This document shows, piece by piece, positions 10,626 through 21,700 of a DNA stretch of 64,000 nucleotides. How positions within the stretch are numbered: position 1 is the stretch's first letter; each line of letters starts with the position of its first letter. Under the pieces are notes generated by a model, which saw nothing but the letters and a program-made list of their open reading frames with translations, searched no databases and was not told the origin of the DNA. The position numbers were made by a program, and so were the translations under genes. Source of the stretch: Byssothecium circinans (taxonomy: Eukaryota > Ascomycota > Dothideomycetes > Pleosporales > Massarinaceae); NCBI GenBank assembly GCA_010015675.1, contig ML977020.1, positions 269,863-333,862 on the forward strand, given 5' to 3'.

Positions 10626-13600
10626 TCATCTATTCTTTTCCTCCTCCCTCTTCTCCCCTTCCTTTTTATTCTTCTCCATGTCCTCCTTAATTATCCGTTC
10701 AGCTTCCCCAACCACATCACTACCAACCCTCCAACTCCTCAACACCACCCCCTTCTCTCCCAACACTTGTTCAGCTCTCGCCCACCTCTGTCTCCACAGG
10801 ACTTCCCTCTTATTTACGACTTGGCCGTTACTATCATAACCGCCGCCGCCACCGCCATTGTAGCCTCCCGCGCCACCATTCGAGCCCAAAGTCGACGATG
10901 TATTTGTGCGCTGTGGACCCTGCGGCGCAGAGGTTGTGGAGTAAGGTTGCAGTTGATTAGGGCGGGTACTGGGATGCGGGATCGGAGGCGCGTGCTGCCA
11001 TGCACTTGACGCTTTCGTGCCGACGTAGGATGCTGCTTGGGCGGGGTAGGATGCTATTCCTCGACGAGGAGGCGGCGGCGGTGGAGGAGTTTTCTTTGTC
11101 CCTGAGGAATTGTCTCCGGGGTCTGTGGACGAAGGTGCCGTTTCGTTGGGCTGTGAGGCGAGGGAGGGGAGGTTGTTGTAGACTGAGGCGAGCTTGTCGC
11201 GGGCCATGCCTGCGTAGCTTTGTTGGGAGTCGAGGTTGGGTTTTGGTGCTATGGGTAGTTTGGGGGATGCGCTTTGTGTAGCGGGTTGTCGGGAGAGGGG
11301 ACTGGAGCCAAGGGTGTTTGTTGAGGGTTTGCGCGGTTTGGGTGGTGGAGGGGCTTTTGAGGTCGGTGGTTGAGACGACGAATTGGTGGAAGAGGTGCGT
11401 AGTGAGACGGGCTTCCTAGGTGGTGGGGGTGCGGTTTTTGCGCTTGAGGTGGAGGATACCGAAGCTCGATGATCGCTAGGTAAAGTTGCTGTGTCGGTGT
11501 TCGCGCGTCTGAAGGCCGGATGTGATTCGGGTTCTTCATCTGGTGAGAAGTCAATGAGATTTGCCACTGGCTCTGGAGTCGAGAATGCAGGTTGGGTTCT
11601 TCGTGGCGGAAGTCCAGGACGGATGTTTGGATAATCTTCAAGCTGAGAAAACAGTGATTTTGATCGGTTTCGTTCCTCCTGTTCCAAGTCGCGTAGTGAA
11701 GCTGCAATGGCGGCTTTAAGTTCTGGATCTTCTTCTTCCTCTGAAGACGCTTGAGCATGGCTCGAATTTCCACCTCCCCGCTGAGACGAGGAAGATGACC
11801 GGTCGCCTGGAAAGGGACCGACAGAGGGGTCGAAAAAGCCACTGCTTTCAGTCGTCGTGACATCCCGAATAAAGACCGCAGCAACTCTCCCTGGATTCTC
11901 AAGCACAAAGTCTGTATAGACCTCTAAATCCGCCTCGCCACTGTCACCGACCAGGATGAATCTTCGCTCAGGAAAGTCGCGAGCGATCTTATCGAGCGTG
12001 CTCTTCTTCCTCTCCGCAACAGGTTCGAAGATACCTTGGAGCATACCACTGTACTGTTTTAAGTGGAATGACCCGGGCGGAAGCCCGGCGAGCGAGAAGT
12101 ATTTCGAAATCACCGGATACAGTTGCCAGGGAGAGTTGGACACGTAGTGAAATGTCACTCCCAACTCCGCCATCTTGTTGTACCATTCTCTAACCCCGTC
12201 GATAGTCAGTTCTTCTAGATCGCGTATGAAAGCATTGCGGAATATCTCTCGAGCACCACTGCTGATAGCGGAGTGCTTGATTGTATCGTCGATGTCACTT
12301 ATAACACTGATGCCATTCGAGTCCGTCACGACGACCTCCTCCGTCGCAGACAATTTCTCGGACGCAAGGATGCGGACATGGGTCGGTATGAAATCCAGTG
12401 CTGCACTAATACTGAAATGGCCCGATGGATTGGTGTATATTGTCCGCTGCTTGGAAATTTGGTCATTGTAGAAGAAAACACTGATCGGGGTGTTCGCCAT
12501 GGGCATGGCGAGGAAATGGCGTAGTCTTGCCATGAGGCGAGCATTTGCTTCAGCGAGTTCAGATGCGTTCATATCGGCCGGTTGGGTCCACGATGATCGC
12601 TTCTTCAGCGGAGTTATATTTGCATCGCTCTTGAGGGACCTTGACGAGGGACTTTTCGAAAGCTCACGAACACGCGGGTGCCCTGGATTCTCTGTGCGAT
12701 ACTCACTTCTATTGTCTGTATCCTCAGCCGCCGGATTCTCACTATATGCCCCCTTCGCTGCGGCTTCCGCTTCTCTTTCCCCTTTTCTGAGAATCTCCTC
12801 GGCTTCTTTCGCGGCGGCCTGCTCGTCCCGTTGCGATTGGCGCATTTGCGCCCTGTCGTGATGACTGGGATGCCCTGGACTTGACTCCCTACTGCTTCGA
12901 GAGCTTTCCGAAGCACCTGGAGGTTTTGCGCCCACTGGAGGTGCCTGAATCCCCACAAGTTGGCGTGCCAATCCAATGAACAGCCTTTGTTTCCTGTTCA
13001 TCTGGCCTTTGTGGGGAGAGTATATCCAGCCACGCACGTCGACGTCCACTACCGCGTTGTCGTCCTCGTAATTCTCCCACTGCTGCTTCCAGAACTCTGC
13101 ATCGCCCGCGCCGCTCGAGTCTCTCACGTCTCGGCCGTCGCCTGAAACTTCTTGTATGGTGCCGGGTTCAGCTTCAGGCTTCCGCTTGATGTGCTTGCGA
13201 GCATAGCTTGGGAAGAGCACCATTTCTTCCTCGCCACTCCGCACTATTGCTACATCGGGGAAACTCCCAGGAGTTTCGTCTTCATAGTCGTACGAAGCCT
13301 CACTCCGACTCCAACTCGGTGCATATTGCTGCTGGTATGTCTGCCGTATCTCATTGGCCGCCTTCAAATACCCTGCCAGCTTTTTCCGCCGGGCGCCAGG
13401 TTCTCGCGGCGCATAGTTGTCTTGGTAACTCATTGCTTTGCTCTCTTGTCGAGCCCGGACTTCATTGTCGAGGTAGCTGCTGCCTAAAAGCTTCCTGGTG
13501 CTGCCCCGCAGTCGCTGGAGGATGCCCGGCTTCCTCTTAAGCTTCTGCGCCTGTCTGTATAGAATGTATCTGTATATGTGAGACTGCGTGCGGGTTCTCA

Positions 13601-13730
13601 GCGACGGGAGGGTTTCGTGGCGGAGCTTGGAGAAGTGAGCGCGTGCCCGTTGGCTCGAGTGCGGGAAGAGGTAGCGAAGGAGTGACGAGGTCCCGTGAGC
13701 AGAGGGCTTGTGGAATCGAGGTTTTGGCAT
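10626..13730 (-). CDS. APP1: App1-type phosphatidate phosphatase (actin patch protein)
   Basis: App1 converts phosphatidate to diacylglycerol and acts at cortical actin patches in endocytosis. The intron-free frame gives 1034 residues. An App1 N-terminal region runs to about residue 420 and includes VDVDVRGWIYSPHKGQMNRK. The catalytic domain (about 440-610) has the haloacid-dehalogenase DxDxT motif in VISDIDDTIKHSAI, then FHYVSNSPWQLYP and FILVGDSGEADLEVY. The last 400 residues are disordered and proline-rich, with runs of Pro such as KTPPPPPPPRRG. These are likely SH3-binding sites, as known for yeast App1. A glycine-rich stretch lies near the C-terminus. The yeast protein is shorter (about 590 residues), so the long tail is a notable extension. 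The call is secure from the DIDDTIK and GDSGEAD motifs. Confidence 0.93.
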   Translation of the reverse strand: MPKPRFHKPSAHGTSSLLRYLFPHSSQRARAHFSKLRHETLPSLRTRTQSHIYRYILYRQAQKLKRKPGILQRLRGSTRKLLGSSYLDNEVRARQESKAMSYQDNYAPREPGARRKKLAGYLKAANEIRQTYQQQYAPSWSRSEASYDYEDETPGSFPDVAIVRSGEEEMVLFPSYARKHIKRKPEAEPGTIQEVSGDGRDVRDSSGAGDAEFWKQQWENYEDDNAVVDVDVRGWIYSPHKGQMNRKQRLFIGLARQLVGIQAPPVGAKPPGASESSRSSRESSPGHPSHHDRAQMRQSQRDEQAAAKEAEEILRKGEREAEAAAKGAYSENPAAEDTDNRSEYRTENPGHPRVRELSKSPSSRSLKSDANITPLKKRSSWTQPADMNASELAEANARLMARLRHFLAMPMANTPISVFFYNDQISKQRTIYTNPSGHFSISAALDFIPTHVRILASEKLSATEEVVVTDSNGISVISDIDDTIKHSAISSGAREIFRNAFIRDLEELTIDGVREWYNKMAELGVTFHYVSNSPWQLYPVISKYFSLAGLPPGSFHLKQYSGMLQGIFEPVAERKKSTLDKIARDFPERRFILVGDSGEADLEVYTDFVLENPGRVAAVFIRDVTTTESSGFFDPSVGPFPGDRSSSSSQRGGGNSSHAQASSEEEEDPELKAAIAASLRDLEQEERNRSKSLFSQLEDYPNIRPGLPPRRTQPAFSTPEPVANLIDFSPDEEPESHPAFRRANTDTATLPSDHRASVSSTSSAKTAPPPPRKPVSLRTSSTNSSSQPPTSKAPPPPKPRKPSTNTLGSSPLSRQPATQSASPKLPIAPKPNLDSQQSYAGMARDKLASVYNNLPSLASQPNETAPSSTDPGDNSSGTKKTPPPPPPPRRGIASYPAQAASYVGTKASSAWQHAPPIPHPSTRPNQLQPYSTTSAPQGPQRTNTSSTLGSNGGAGGYNGGGGGGYDSNGQVVNKREVLWRQRWARAEQVLGEKGVVLRSWRVGSDVVGEAERIIKEDMEKNKKEGEKREEEKNR

Positions 13731-13974
13731 CCAGAAGGATGCTCGTGAAACTTGTTCTGAGGAGAATGAATGGCTGGGGGATTATTAACGAGAAGTGATG
13801 TGCGTTTCTCACTCAGCGCTCACAACGTCGTCATAAGGCCGCACGTCCCACTTTCGCTAAAGCGGTCGAGCGCTAGTCTCGAAATAAACCTTGGACGAAG
13901 CATGGTATTCTCAAACCCAAAACATGGAATTTCGTTTTATGGTACATATTGCGGAACAACGTATTCCTGATCGC

Positions 13975-14902
13975 TCAAGCCCGCAGACCCAGCTTCTTAT
14001 TCGCATCTCTAGTCAAACTCGGCGCCACTGGCTGTATCTCGTCTGATTGCCAAAACCTCCCATGAGCCCTTTCGCCTTGAACAGTGTCGCTCAAAATGGG
14101 ATTCGCTCCAACCTCGGCGGGGAACAAAAACAGCAGTCCAGCAATGTAAAACAGAAATCGCATACCAGGGATGCCAAAATGATCGCGTGCAATATCCGTC
14201 TTGACTGGTCCGGGGCAAATTGAAGTGATGATGACGTCTCCAGATGAAACCCCTCGGCAAGCTTCTTGACAACATACATAGTGAATAGTTTGCTATAGCT
14301 ATATTGCCCACTCTCGGTGAAGTTCTCGGGCTTGTTGTACCATTCAAGGATGCTTGGTTGTTTTTGAATTTCATGGCTCACTATCGCGTTCTGGTGTGGC
14401 CCAGAGTTGACGAACTCCAGCACCGGTATTCTTCCCGTAACTGGCTTCGATACTTTGAGCTTGGGCAGGAGAAGGATACCCAGAAGGGCGGACGACAGCG
14501 TATTGACTTGAAGATCTTCCTCCCAGCCGTGACTTGATTGAGTGTATCTGGCCTTGCCAACACCAGCGTTCAAAATGACAATGTCGAGATAAGGGAGGGA
14601 TTCTGCCCGCTTGGCGAAGGCCATGACGCTTTCGAAGGCGTCCATGTTCAATTCCCAGACTTCTAGTTGATCTTTCCGACCTACTCGGCTTTCGATCGAG
14701 GCTTTTGTCGCTTCGCCCTTCTTCAAGTCTCGTGCTGCCATGACGACTTTCCAGCTCCCAGTGCGGCAAATTTGGCGACGGCTTCGACCCCAATACCGCT
14801 GGTACTACCGGTGACAATGATAATTCTTCCTTGGAATGATTCTGTGACTGGCTTCGGGGGATAGAACCACCGCAGCTTGAACAAGGTGAAAAGGTCCAAC
14901 AT
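13975..14902 (-). pseudogene. Short-chain dehydrogenase/reductase with two single-base frameshifts
   Basis: The frame starts MLDLFTLFKLRWFYPPKP at 14902 and reads the Rossmann motif TGSTSGIGVEAVAKFAALGA. At about 14745-14750 the frame changes: the expected continuation VVMAARDLKKGEATKAS is only reached if one base is missing from the gene here. It then reads IVILNAGVGKARYTQSSHGWE (NAG motif) and the catalytic YSYSKLF. A second one-base loss at about 14247-14254 (after KKLAEG) separates this from SSGDVIITSICPGPVKTDIA. The segment ends MRFLFYIAGLLFLFP and stops early at 13975, without the usual C-terminal helix. All catalytic motifs are therefore present in three frames. Either the gene is freshly dead, or two bases were lost in G-runs during sequencing. 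It shares an upstream region with LSM1. Confidence 0.75.
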
Positions 14903-15418
14903 GTTGAGGAGATGCGATGTATTGCTGGCCCTAGATGGCGATGGTTACACAGGTGAGAGGTCGGTCACGATACGGTTATGTATAGGTTGGTGAGGTCATA
15001 GGAGCTTCTCGGACGACCCGGAAACCAGTCTAGAATAGAGCAGTCGGTCCTCCCACGGTCTGTCTCGTCTTGACTCTTCATAGAGGAAACTGGTAGGTTT
15101 ACCATGATGCACGACGTTAAACATGGGTATGAAAATACAAGACTCAATCGCTTGAAGAAGTTTTCGCATTGTCAGGATGAACACTCAAGGAACGGACGGC
15201 GATCAATTGACATGGAAATGCACGTGAGACGCTAGTGGCTAAGCTTCGGGATCTCTGGACGTTGATATCGACAACGCAAACACGCTGAGGTCTGAAGGGA
15301 AAGGCATAACACCACCCCCTCATCATGATTGCTCCGCTGTCGCCTACCTCTCGATACCGCTGAATACTCCATCTCTCCCACCACCGCGCCGAAAATACGG
15401 TACAAAGCCAAAGCTTCG
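14903..15418. promoter_or_regulatory. Divergent upstream region of the SDR relic and LSM1
   Basis: 516 bp between opposite start codons. No supported gene. A minus-strand frame here with a run of cysteines is only the complement of the AAC repeat at the start of LSM1. Confidence 0.45.
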
Positions 15419-16276
15419 ATGGCGTACAACAACAACAACAACAACCCGCGCGGAGGCCCCGCAGGCGCTTCACCAAATCCTACCCTGTCCTTTCAGGCGA
15501 TGCTCCAAAGGTCATTGCAAGAGCCAGCGCAACCAGAGCCTGTTGCGGAAGCTCCAAGTAACCCACCGCAATCAATTGGTTAGATATTGAAACTCCGCAA
15601 CCCGCCTCATGCCTGATGTACTGACGAGTGGGTGCAGGATATGGCGGCGTCTACAATGCCACTCCTCCGCCACAGTTTGCGCCGAACGTTTTAGGCGGTG
15701 GAAGAGAAGCTCCACAGCCGATATTACCAGTCGATCTCCCACCGCAAGCCTTCCTCACGTCGTCAATGCTTCTAGACATGGTGGACAGTACGGATTACTA
15801 CATGCCTTGAGATGGGATAATGGATTGACACACTAGCAGAGAAGGTTGATGTCTTGCTCAGAGACGAGAAAGAGTACATTGGCATTCTTCGCTCATACGA
15901 CCAGTTTGGTAAGCTCAACCCACAATTCGTGCTGTACGTCATTCTAATCAAAGTAGCGAACCTCGTCCTCACAGAATGCTCCGAGCGAATAGCAGCCCGC
16001 AATCCCGAAGCAAGCGACGATCCGGCAATTCCCAAGTGGTTGATAGCCGACGTTAAGCTCCCAGGCCTCATGACGGTGCGTGGCGAGAATGTAACCATCT
16101 GCGCGACAGTCGATCTTGACCGAGAAGACGAACCCAAAGGCGCCAAGATTTCGACTGAGAAGGAGGTGAGAGATCTGGCGGCTGCACAGAGAGCCGAGAA
16201 GAAGGAACTAGATGCGCGGAAAGCGAAAGCGTTGAAAGGTGCCGGAATTGAGCCCAGCTTTGGCATGCAAGGGTGA
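15419..16276 (+). CDS. LSM1: Sm-like protein LSm1
   Basis: LSm1 defines the cytoplasmic Lsm1-7 ring that binds the 3' end of deadenylated mRNA and promotes decapping in P-bodies. Exons 15419-15578, 15638-15787, 15840-15908 and 15957-16276 total 699 nt, 232 residues. The Sm1 motif reads VDVLLRDEKEYIGILRSYDQF and continues across a 48-nt intron, which is itself in frame, into ANLVLTECSERI. The Sm2 motif is GLMTVRGENVTICATVDLD. The N-terminal 90 residues are a disordered extension that opens with an asparagine run coded by AAC repeats; yeast Lsm1 lacks such a long leader. The C-terminus is charged and helical (AQRAEKKELDARKAKALKG), in line with the known Lsm1 C-terminal helix that contacts RNA. 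Confidence 0.93.
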
Positions 16277-18162
16277 ACGACGAACAATGACTAGTCTACA
16301 TATGATTGATGAACAAAACGACTGTAGCTGGCTACTTGAAGGCAGCACGAGGGTGGTTCAGGATAGCTTTCACGTCAAATGATACCAGGACCATGTAGTC
16401 CATAGAAAGATACAATGGCAATTCTTTAGGTCAAACTGCAGGCCGATGCGGAAGTGCGGACGAGGATTAAGCCTACAATGTCCTTCGACTCGGCTTTTCG
16501 AGATGTAAATATGGTCGAAGCTTTACGGCCCATGCCCCGGATTTGATGTAAGATATATATGACTCGCAGTGCTACCGACGATTGATCCGACTATTGCGGG
16601 AAGGCGCCATTTGTCTGTCGCTAGTGATAGTAAGTAGCTGTTTATAGTCGCTGGATGGAGGCCCCTGCATCGCTTCAGACCACACCACAGTCTGGTCATC
16701 GCCGGAGAGGTTCCGCAGGCTGTGTTGGTCTCTGTGTATTTTAAGAAGAATAACTTCAATCCATTGATTACCGACTATCGACCGCATCGTTCCAGCTTCT
16801 TCCCCGAACCAACCTGCCACACAGCGGCAGCCCCGGCATCTCGCTGACCAGCCATGACCTCCATTCATCACCACGAATATGTTTTCCTTCCAGGGAGCTC
16901 GCTGCGTAGAGGGTCGAGTTGCGGAAGCGTCGAGGAGTCATGGTTGTTGTCACCGTCCGACTGCTTAGAAGCCGACAAAATGCCACTGGTTAAAGTGGTC
17001 TCAACATCAACGCTGACGGGACCACTGCGGTGCATCAGATTGCTGCCTCATAGTGCTCATGGGGTGTCCCCGTTTACCTCATAGTTGACGTAGTTGCTTC
17101 TTCACGTCTCATAGAAACTTGCGTCTTAGAGTGGGCGGTCTCTTAAGCGTTGCTCAACCTATAGTCCGGTTCCGCCCCACTACTCCGGCAAGAGCTAAGT
17201 GCTAGCTCCCGCAACCAGAGATGGTTGTCTCAACGTCGTTTCTTCGCTCTCTTCCTCGTCTGCCAACTTGTTCTCTGGTACAAAGGGTGTCATCCCTCTC
17301 CAAGCCTTCCCAGTTGCTCTAGCTTGAGTTGATCGCCATCATCGAAGCGTGACGGCAACACGCCTTCCAGATGTATCGATATCAGGCGGCAACGCTTGTC
17401 CTGACGACAGGACAGGACCTTCACCCCATACTGCAATCGAACACGGACCAAAGCACGCAACTTTGGGCATCCGATACTAAGATCCAGCGAAGGACCCGTC
17501 ACCTCAGGATATTCGCATCTTGAAGGCAACGTCCACGCTGATGACAACCATGTGCTACGGCAGAAGCTCGAAATGTGTACAGACGCGTACCCGAAAGCGC
17601 CGAGAAGATCTTCTATGGACAGTCAGAACAGCTATGTTCCAAGTTCAATCGCGGCACGGCAAGGATCGACCCTCGATATGCAGCTTTTCGAAACAGCTAC
17701 CGGCCAAAAGATGGAACAGGAGACAAACTGGTGAAGGGTGAACGGACGACAGTGGGTAGAGAAGGATACCAAATGTATAAGAGTTAGATCTGTGTTCGCT
17801 TGCTACGTACCGCTCTGGTAGTACAGGCAACCGACTTCTACCTCCGTGCAACCGACCTGCAGTATTTGTCGGACATGGTCCCTATCTGGGAATGCCCGCG
17901 GAAGTCGAACTTCGTCCTCCGTTGTGCATTTGTCTAAGGCTGCGGCCCACTCAGTACCGGACTGGGACTGGTATTTGCACCATCATTACACCCGTCTTGT
18001 TACCCGCGAACACGTGGAAGCCCCGTCTCATTCTTCCATGTTGGTCCCAATGCCGTGGGTATAATTGCGACCAAGCGCGAGTGCAGCACATTCTACACGC
18101 GAGTTGGTGTCGAGCGAGTTCAATAACAAAAAGCCTCCCAAGCGCCCATATGTTCTTTCCGT
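16277..18162. other. Gene-poor stretch with a few coding-like fragments
   Basis: Nearly 1.9 kb without a firm gene. A plus-strand frame at about 17520-17734 reads MCTDAYPKAPRRSSMDSQNS and QLFETATGQKMEQETNW, and a minus-strand frame at 17290-17547 reads CEYPEVTGPSLDLSIGCPKL. Both have a coding-like composition but no family I recognise and no clear splice partners. They may be exons of small lineage-specific genes or relics. Confidence 0.3.
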
Positions 18163-18737
18163 TTATACATCTCTAATCGGGTCGTAGGGTCGTGTATCGC
18201 TTGGTGAAGAGTCGGATGGCTGAGGGCTTTGCGGTTGCTGCGCACTGCCTTCCGCTTGGGTTTGGATTCCGGTACTCGACCCTCCCATGCCTGAGATCAT
18301 GCTGCCTTCGGCTATGCAATCACTATGATCAGCGACTAATACATGCAGACCGGTCGACCATCCGTCCAAGGAGCGGACAACAGAACCATTGTACGCAACG
18401 TACCGTATTTCCTCTGGATATCCCTCAAAAGTTGCGAGACTCTCCACTTCAAAATTATCATCTCAACCGCCGGGATCCCCTCCGCTGTCAACCGACCATT
18501 TATTCGCTGCAACATGGCTTCTTTTTCGTTGGCGGGAATGAGGATCCATCTGGTCCATTCTGGATGGGCCTCGGAGAGTTGCTTAGCTTCGTCTTTAGTG
18601 ATGAACTTGTGCGGTTAGCTCGACGTTGGCTCTCCTCCCGCCTTCCACGAACTCACATAAAATCGGTCCCACTGCTCCTTGGAATGCCCTGCAGCTGCTC
18701 GGGCTTCGCTGACAGTAGCATTTATCCGGATACTCAT
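18163..18737 (-). CDS. Small unrecognised protein, assembled from three exons
   Basis: I built this by eye. Blocks 18657-18737, 18404-18605 and 18163-18311 total 432 nt, 143 residues, in frame throughout. Intron 1 (18606-18656) is GTGAGT...CTAACCGCACAAG and intron 2 (18312-18403) is GTACGT...TTGCATAG. The protein starts MSIRINATVSEARAAAGHSK, then EQWDRFY spliced to FITKDEAKQLSEAHPEWTRW. It continues ILIPANEKEAMLQRIN, AVEMIILKWRVSQLLRDIQR, and a disordered tail rich in Ser, Gln and Pro ending YDPIRDV. The middle is a compact helical domain of about 85 residues. There is no signal peptide or membrane segment. I do not recognise the family and suggest no function. Consistent phases, a branch site and a coding-like amino-acid make-up support it as a real gene. 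Confidence 0.6.
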
Positions 18738-21700
18738 ATTCGACCTCACAACCTAGCCACCAGACCAGCTCTGAGGGAGAAAGACGGGACCAGCTTCTGG
18801 AAATATGGGGAGCGTGAGGTTTAAGGGCACAGCGGTACTCCCCGCTTCCGCCTGCTTGGCGAGACTTTGCTTTTGGAGAGGCTGAGAAGGGTGGAAGGAG
18901 TGGATTTGCGCGGGCCTTGAAGGAATAATCGGCAGGCGGTGGCTGAAATGCTTGTGCGTCATGGCCCGAAGGGCATCATTGGCAGGGCATCATGCTTGCA
19001 CGGTGAGAGCCCATCAGTCTTTCCTTCTGATTGCCTTTGCCCAAAGTCTCTAGTGCCCGGACGATGGACTTGGTGTCATATTGATATGGTGGTGAGTATC
19101 AACTCAGCTCTCAGGGTTGTAACATATGTTGTGCCACTAGTTTCGAGCGGTCCAGCACGGACATTGCTTCGGAAGCCTTCGGCATCGCTTTTCGGTCTAT
19201 ATGACTTTCTTTTCCAATACTTTTTTCCTTCTGAGAAGAACCCCCAGTGTCACAAATATTCCTGCCATCCCAGCACACGTCTTCTTCCCCAAATCGAGGC
19301 CCTGGATCAGCACGCTTCGCTGCACGGCTTTGCTCTTTCGTACTAGACATGACGGCTCCCAGGCGCTCGTCATCATTCCTCTCCAACAGACCGGATCGGA
19401 CATCCTACAGTAAGCTTCTCTCAAGGTTCACACAACTATTGCCGGGGGTCTAGCGTGACCAATGTGACAATGCGGAAGCTCGCCGAAGCAACCCGTCCGC
19501 ACGCGACCTACCCAGAGGACCACTCATTTCCGTCCCCTACGGCCCGAGCCTACACTCCCGATACCGTACATACCCCTACAGGGACCGAGAACCGATGGTG
19601 GCGACTATCGGAACATCACATTTGTCAACGGCATGGTGACACAGTCCTTCTTTTTCTGGAAGATTGTCTCAGTGCAATATTTCCGCGCCACCCATGCCTC
19701 CTCCTGCTTCGTTCACGTTCATGCACCCCTTTTTGATTAGGGAAATGGGTGGGCTTTCTGGGATGCTAGACCTGGTTTTCGGAGCACGAGTATCTGACCT
19801 TCCCCCCTCCCGGTACGCATACTCACCATCCCGATGTGAACCATAGCGCCCCTCGCAGCCAACTTGGGCGGAAGATTTTCCTCAGTATGAGCTAGACGTA
19901 CAATCCATCCGACAAGTTCACCTGGATCAAAACAAGCTTCCCCTTAGGTCTGGCAGCACAAACGCCTATGAATAGCCGCCCTCGTGTGCCGCACTACCGC
20001 TGAGCCCAACGTCAAATCTCGTAAGCGGTACTTACAGAAGCGCACTAGCCTTGTATTTAAACTTTAAACCCGAAACGCCCAATACGTATGTGGTTCTCTC
20101 TCGCGCAAGGTTGGGGACCGTAGACAGCAACCGTACGCCACGCACCCAATTTTGCGCCCACCTCCGACTGAAGAGCACGCGCGCTGACCGCCCCCCTCTC
20201 TACCTCTATATTCTGTACCTCCTGTACTCTCCAGCTTCCGTGGAGTTCGCAATATCAGCTTCCTTTAAGCTCGCAGGCAGTTCCGCGGCCCTGCACTTCC
20301 GTTTTCGATATCGCATGCAGGACCTTCCAGAGATCGATGGTCCGTCTTGAGGTTCCACGGCATCCATGCGCCATGCCCGATTTCGCATGAGTGCGCATGC
20401 TCGATGTTTTCGATGCGGGTTGGGGGGCGGTTTTGTGTAACTTGGTTTGTTTTTTTAACGAAGTTGCGCCCCCCAGTGCGGACCGCGCGATGCGGAAGAG
20501 GCGTTGCTGCTGATATCGTTTTTTTATTTTTCTTTTCTTTCCCTTTGATTTTGCTTTGCTTTGCTTCGCTTTGCTTCTGGAAAGTGTTGGGGGAAAGTCG
20601 ATGCCGATAATACGTGAGCAACGACTTTTTGTTTTTCCTTTACTTTCTCAGGTGTCACGGGGATTTATTGGGAGGGTGGGGGTGTGGCTGCCGAGCTGGC
20701 TTGGGGGAGGGCTTGATTATTGGGGTGCGGTGCATGTGCATATGGGGGGAGATGGACATTGGAGATGGAGCTATCTACGGTAGATTAGGTGAGGGAGTGA
20801 GATTTCAATGGGGAAGTAAAAAAATCAAATCAAAAACGTGATTCGTTTTGCCCTCCCTTGCAGTTTAGTTCCCCCTTCCGTCCTGCTTGCATCCGATTTC
20901 CCGATGATCGCATCGCATCGTTCACATGGTGAGGGTCCGCATGCGGGATTGATGTCGTGTCGATATCGATATCGGTATCGGTGTGATGGATGCTGTGGAT
21001 GCAGTTGCACGAGCAGACACATTGGAAAGGGTTCCAATAGTGCGAAGTGCGGTTTTGTTTTTACCGTCCGGTGAGCCTTGGATTTAGTAGGTGCAGGTGC
21101 TATTTCATCCTCATGATCCTCTGCATCCTACCATGGTATCCTACCCATATCAATAGCGATATCGATATTGAGTGATATCGAATATAATCGATGCGGTCAG
21201 CGTGCGACGCACTCCCCCACACCGAATCCAGTAACGAACAAAAACTAATGTTCTAGAAGGCGGCGAACGGTGGTTCTGGGTTTACTTTACAGAGAAAGAC
21301 GGACGACGGACGAACGGGATTGAGGTTCCCATGTGGCGTGCGTGGAGGAATTCCACAAATGTCATAGAAGCGTGGAGTTTTAGTCTTGAGTCTTGGGAAC
21401 GATAGAGCGTGGATAAGCCACGCCAGCGGGTATGGCTATCGGTACTATGTACTCCAGGGAGGATGGGATGGGATGGGGCGGGATCGGTGTGCGCCAGTGT
21501 GTGGGCTGCGGCGTTTCTGTTTCCGTTGGTGTTTCCGTCTCCGTCTCCGTTTGCGTTTGCGTTTCACAGACGTGAAAAGAGCACTTGCTGGCTTGTTGGC
21601 TGGGCTGGGCTGGGATGTGCTGGGCTATCCCTGGTTCCGAACATTTAATATAGAGTGAGTCGTGTACGTAGGGAGTTTTTCTGACACAAGAGTCTATTTT

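Noticed and set aside
15144..15476. Minus-strand frame with a run of cysteines upstream of LSM1
   Set aside because: The cysteines are the complement of the AAC repeat that codes for asparagines in LSM1.
16523..16986. Minus-strand frames reading MTPRRFRNSTLYAASSLEG and IEVILLKIHRDQHSLRN
   Set aside because: Overlapping frames with no consistent splice and no recognised family.
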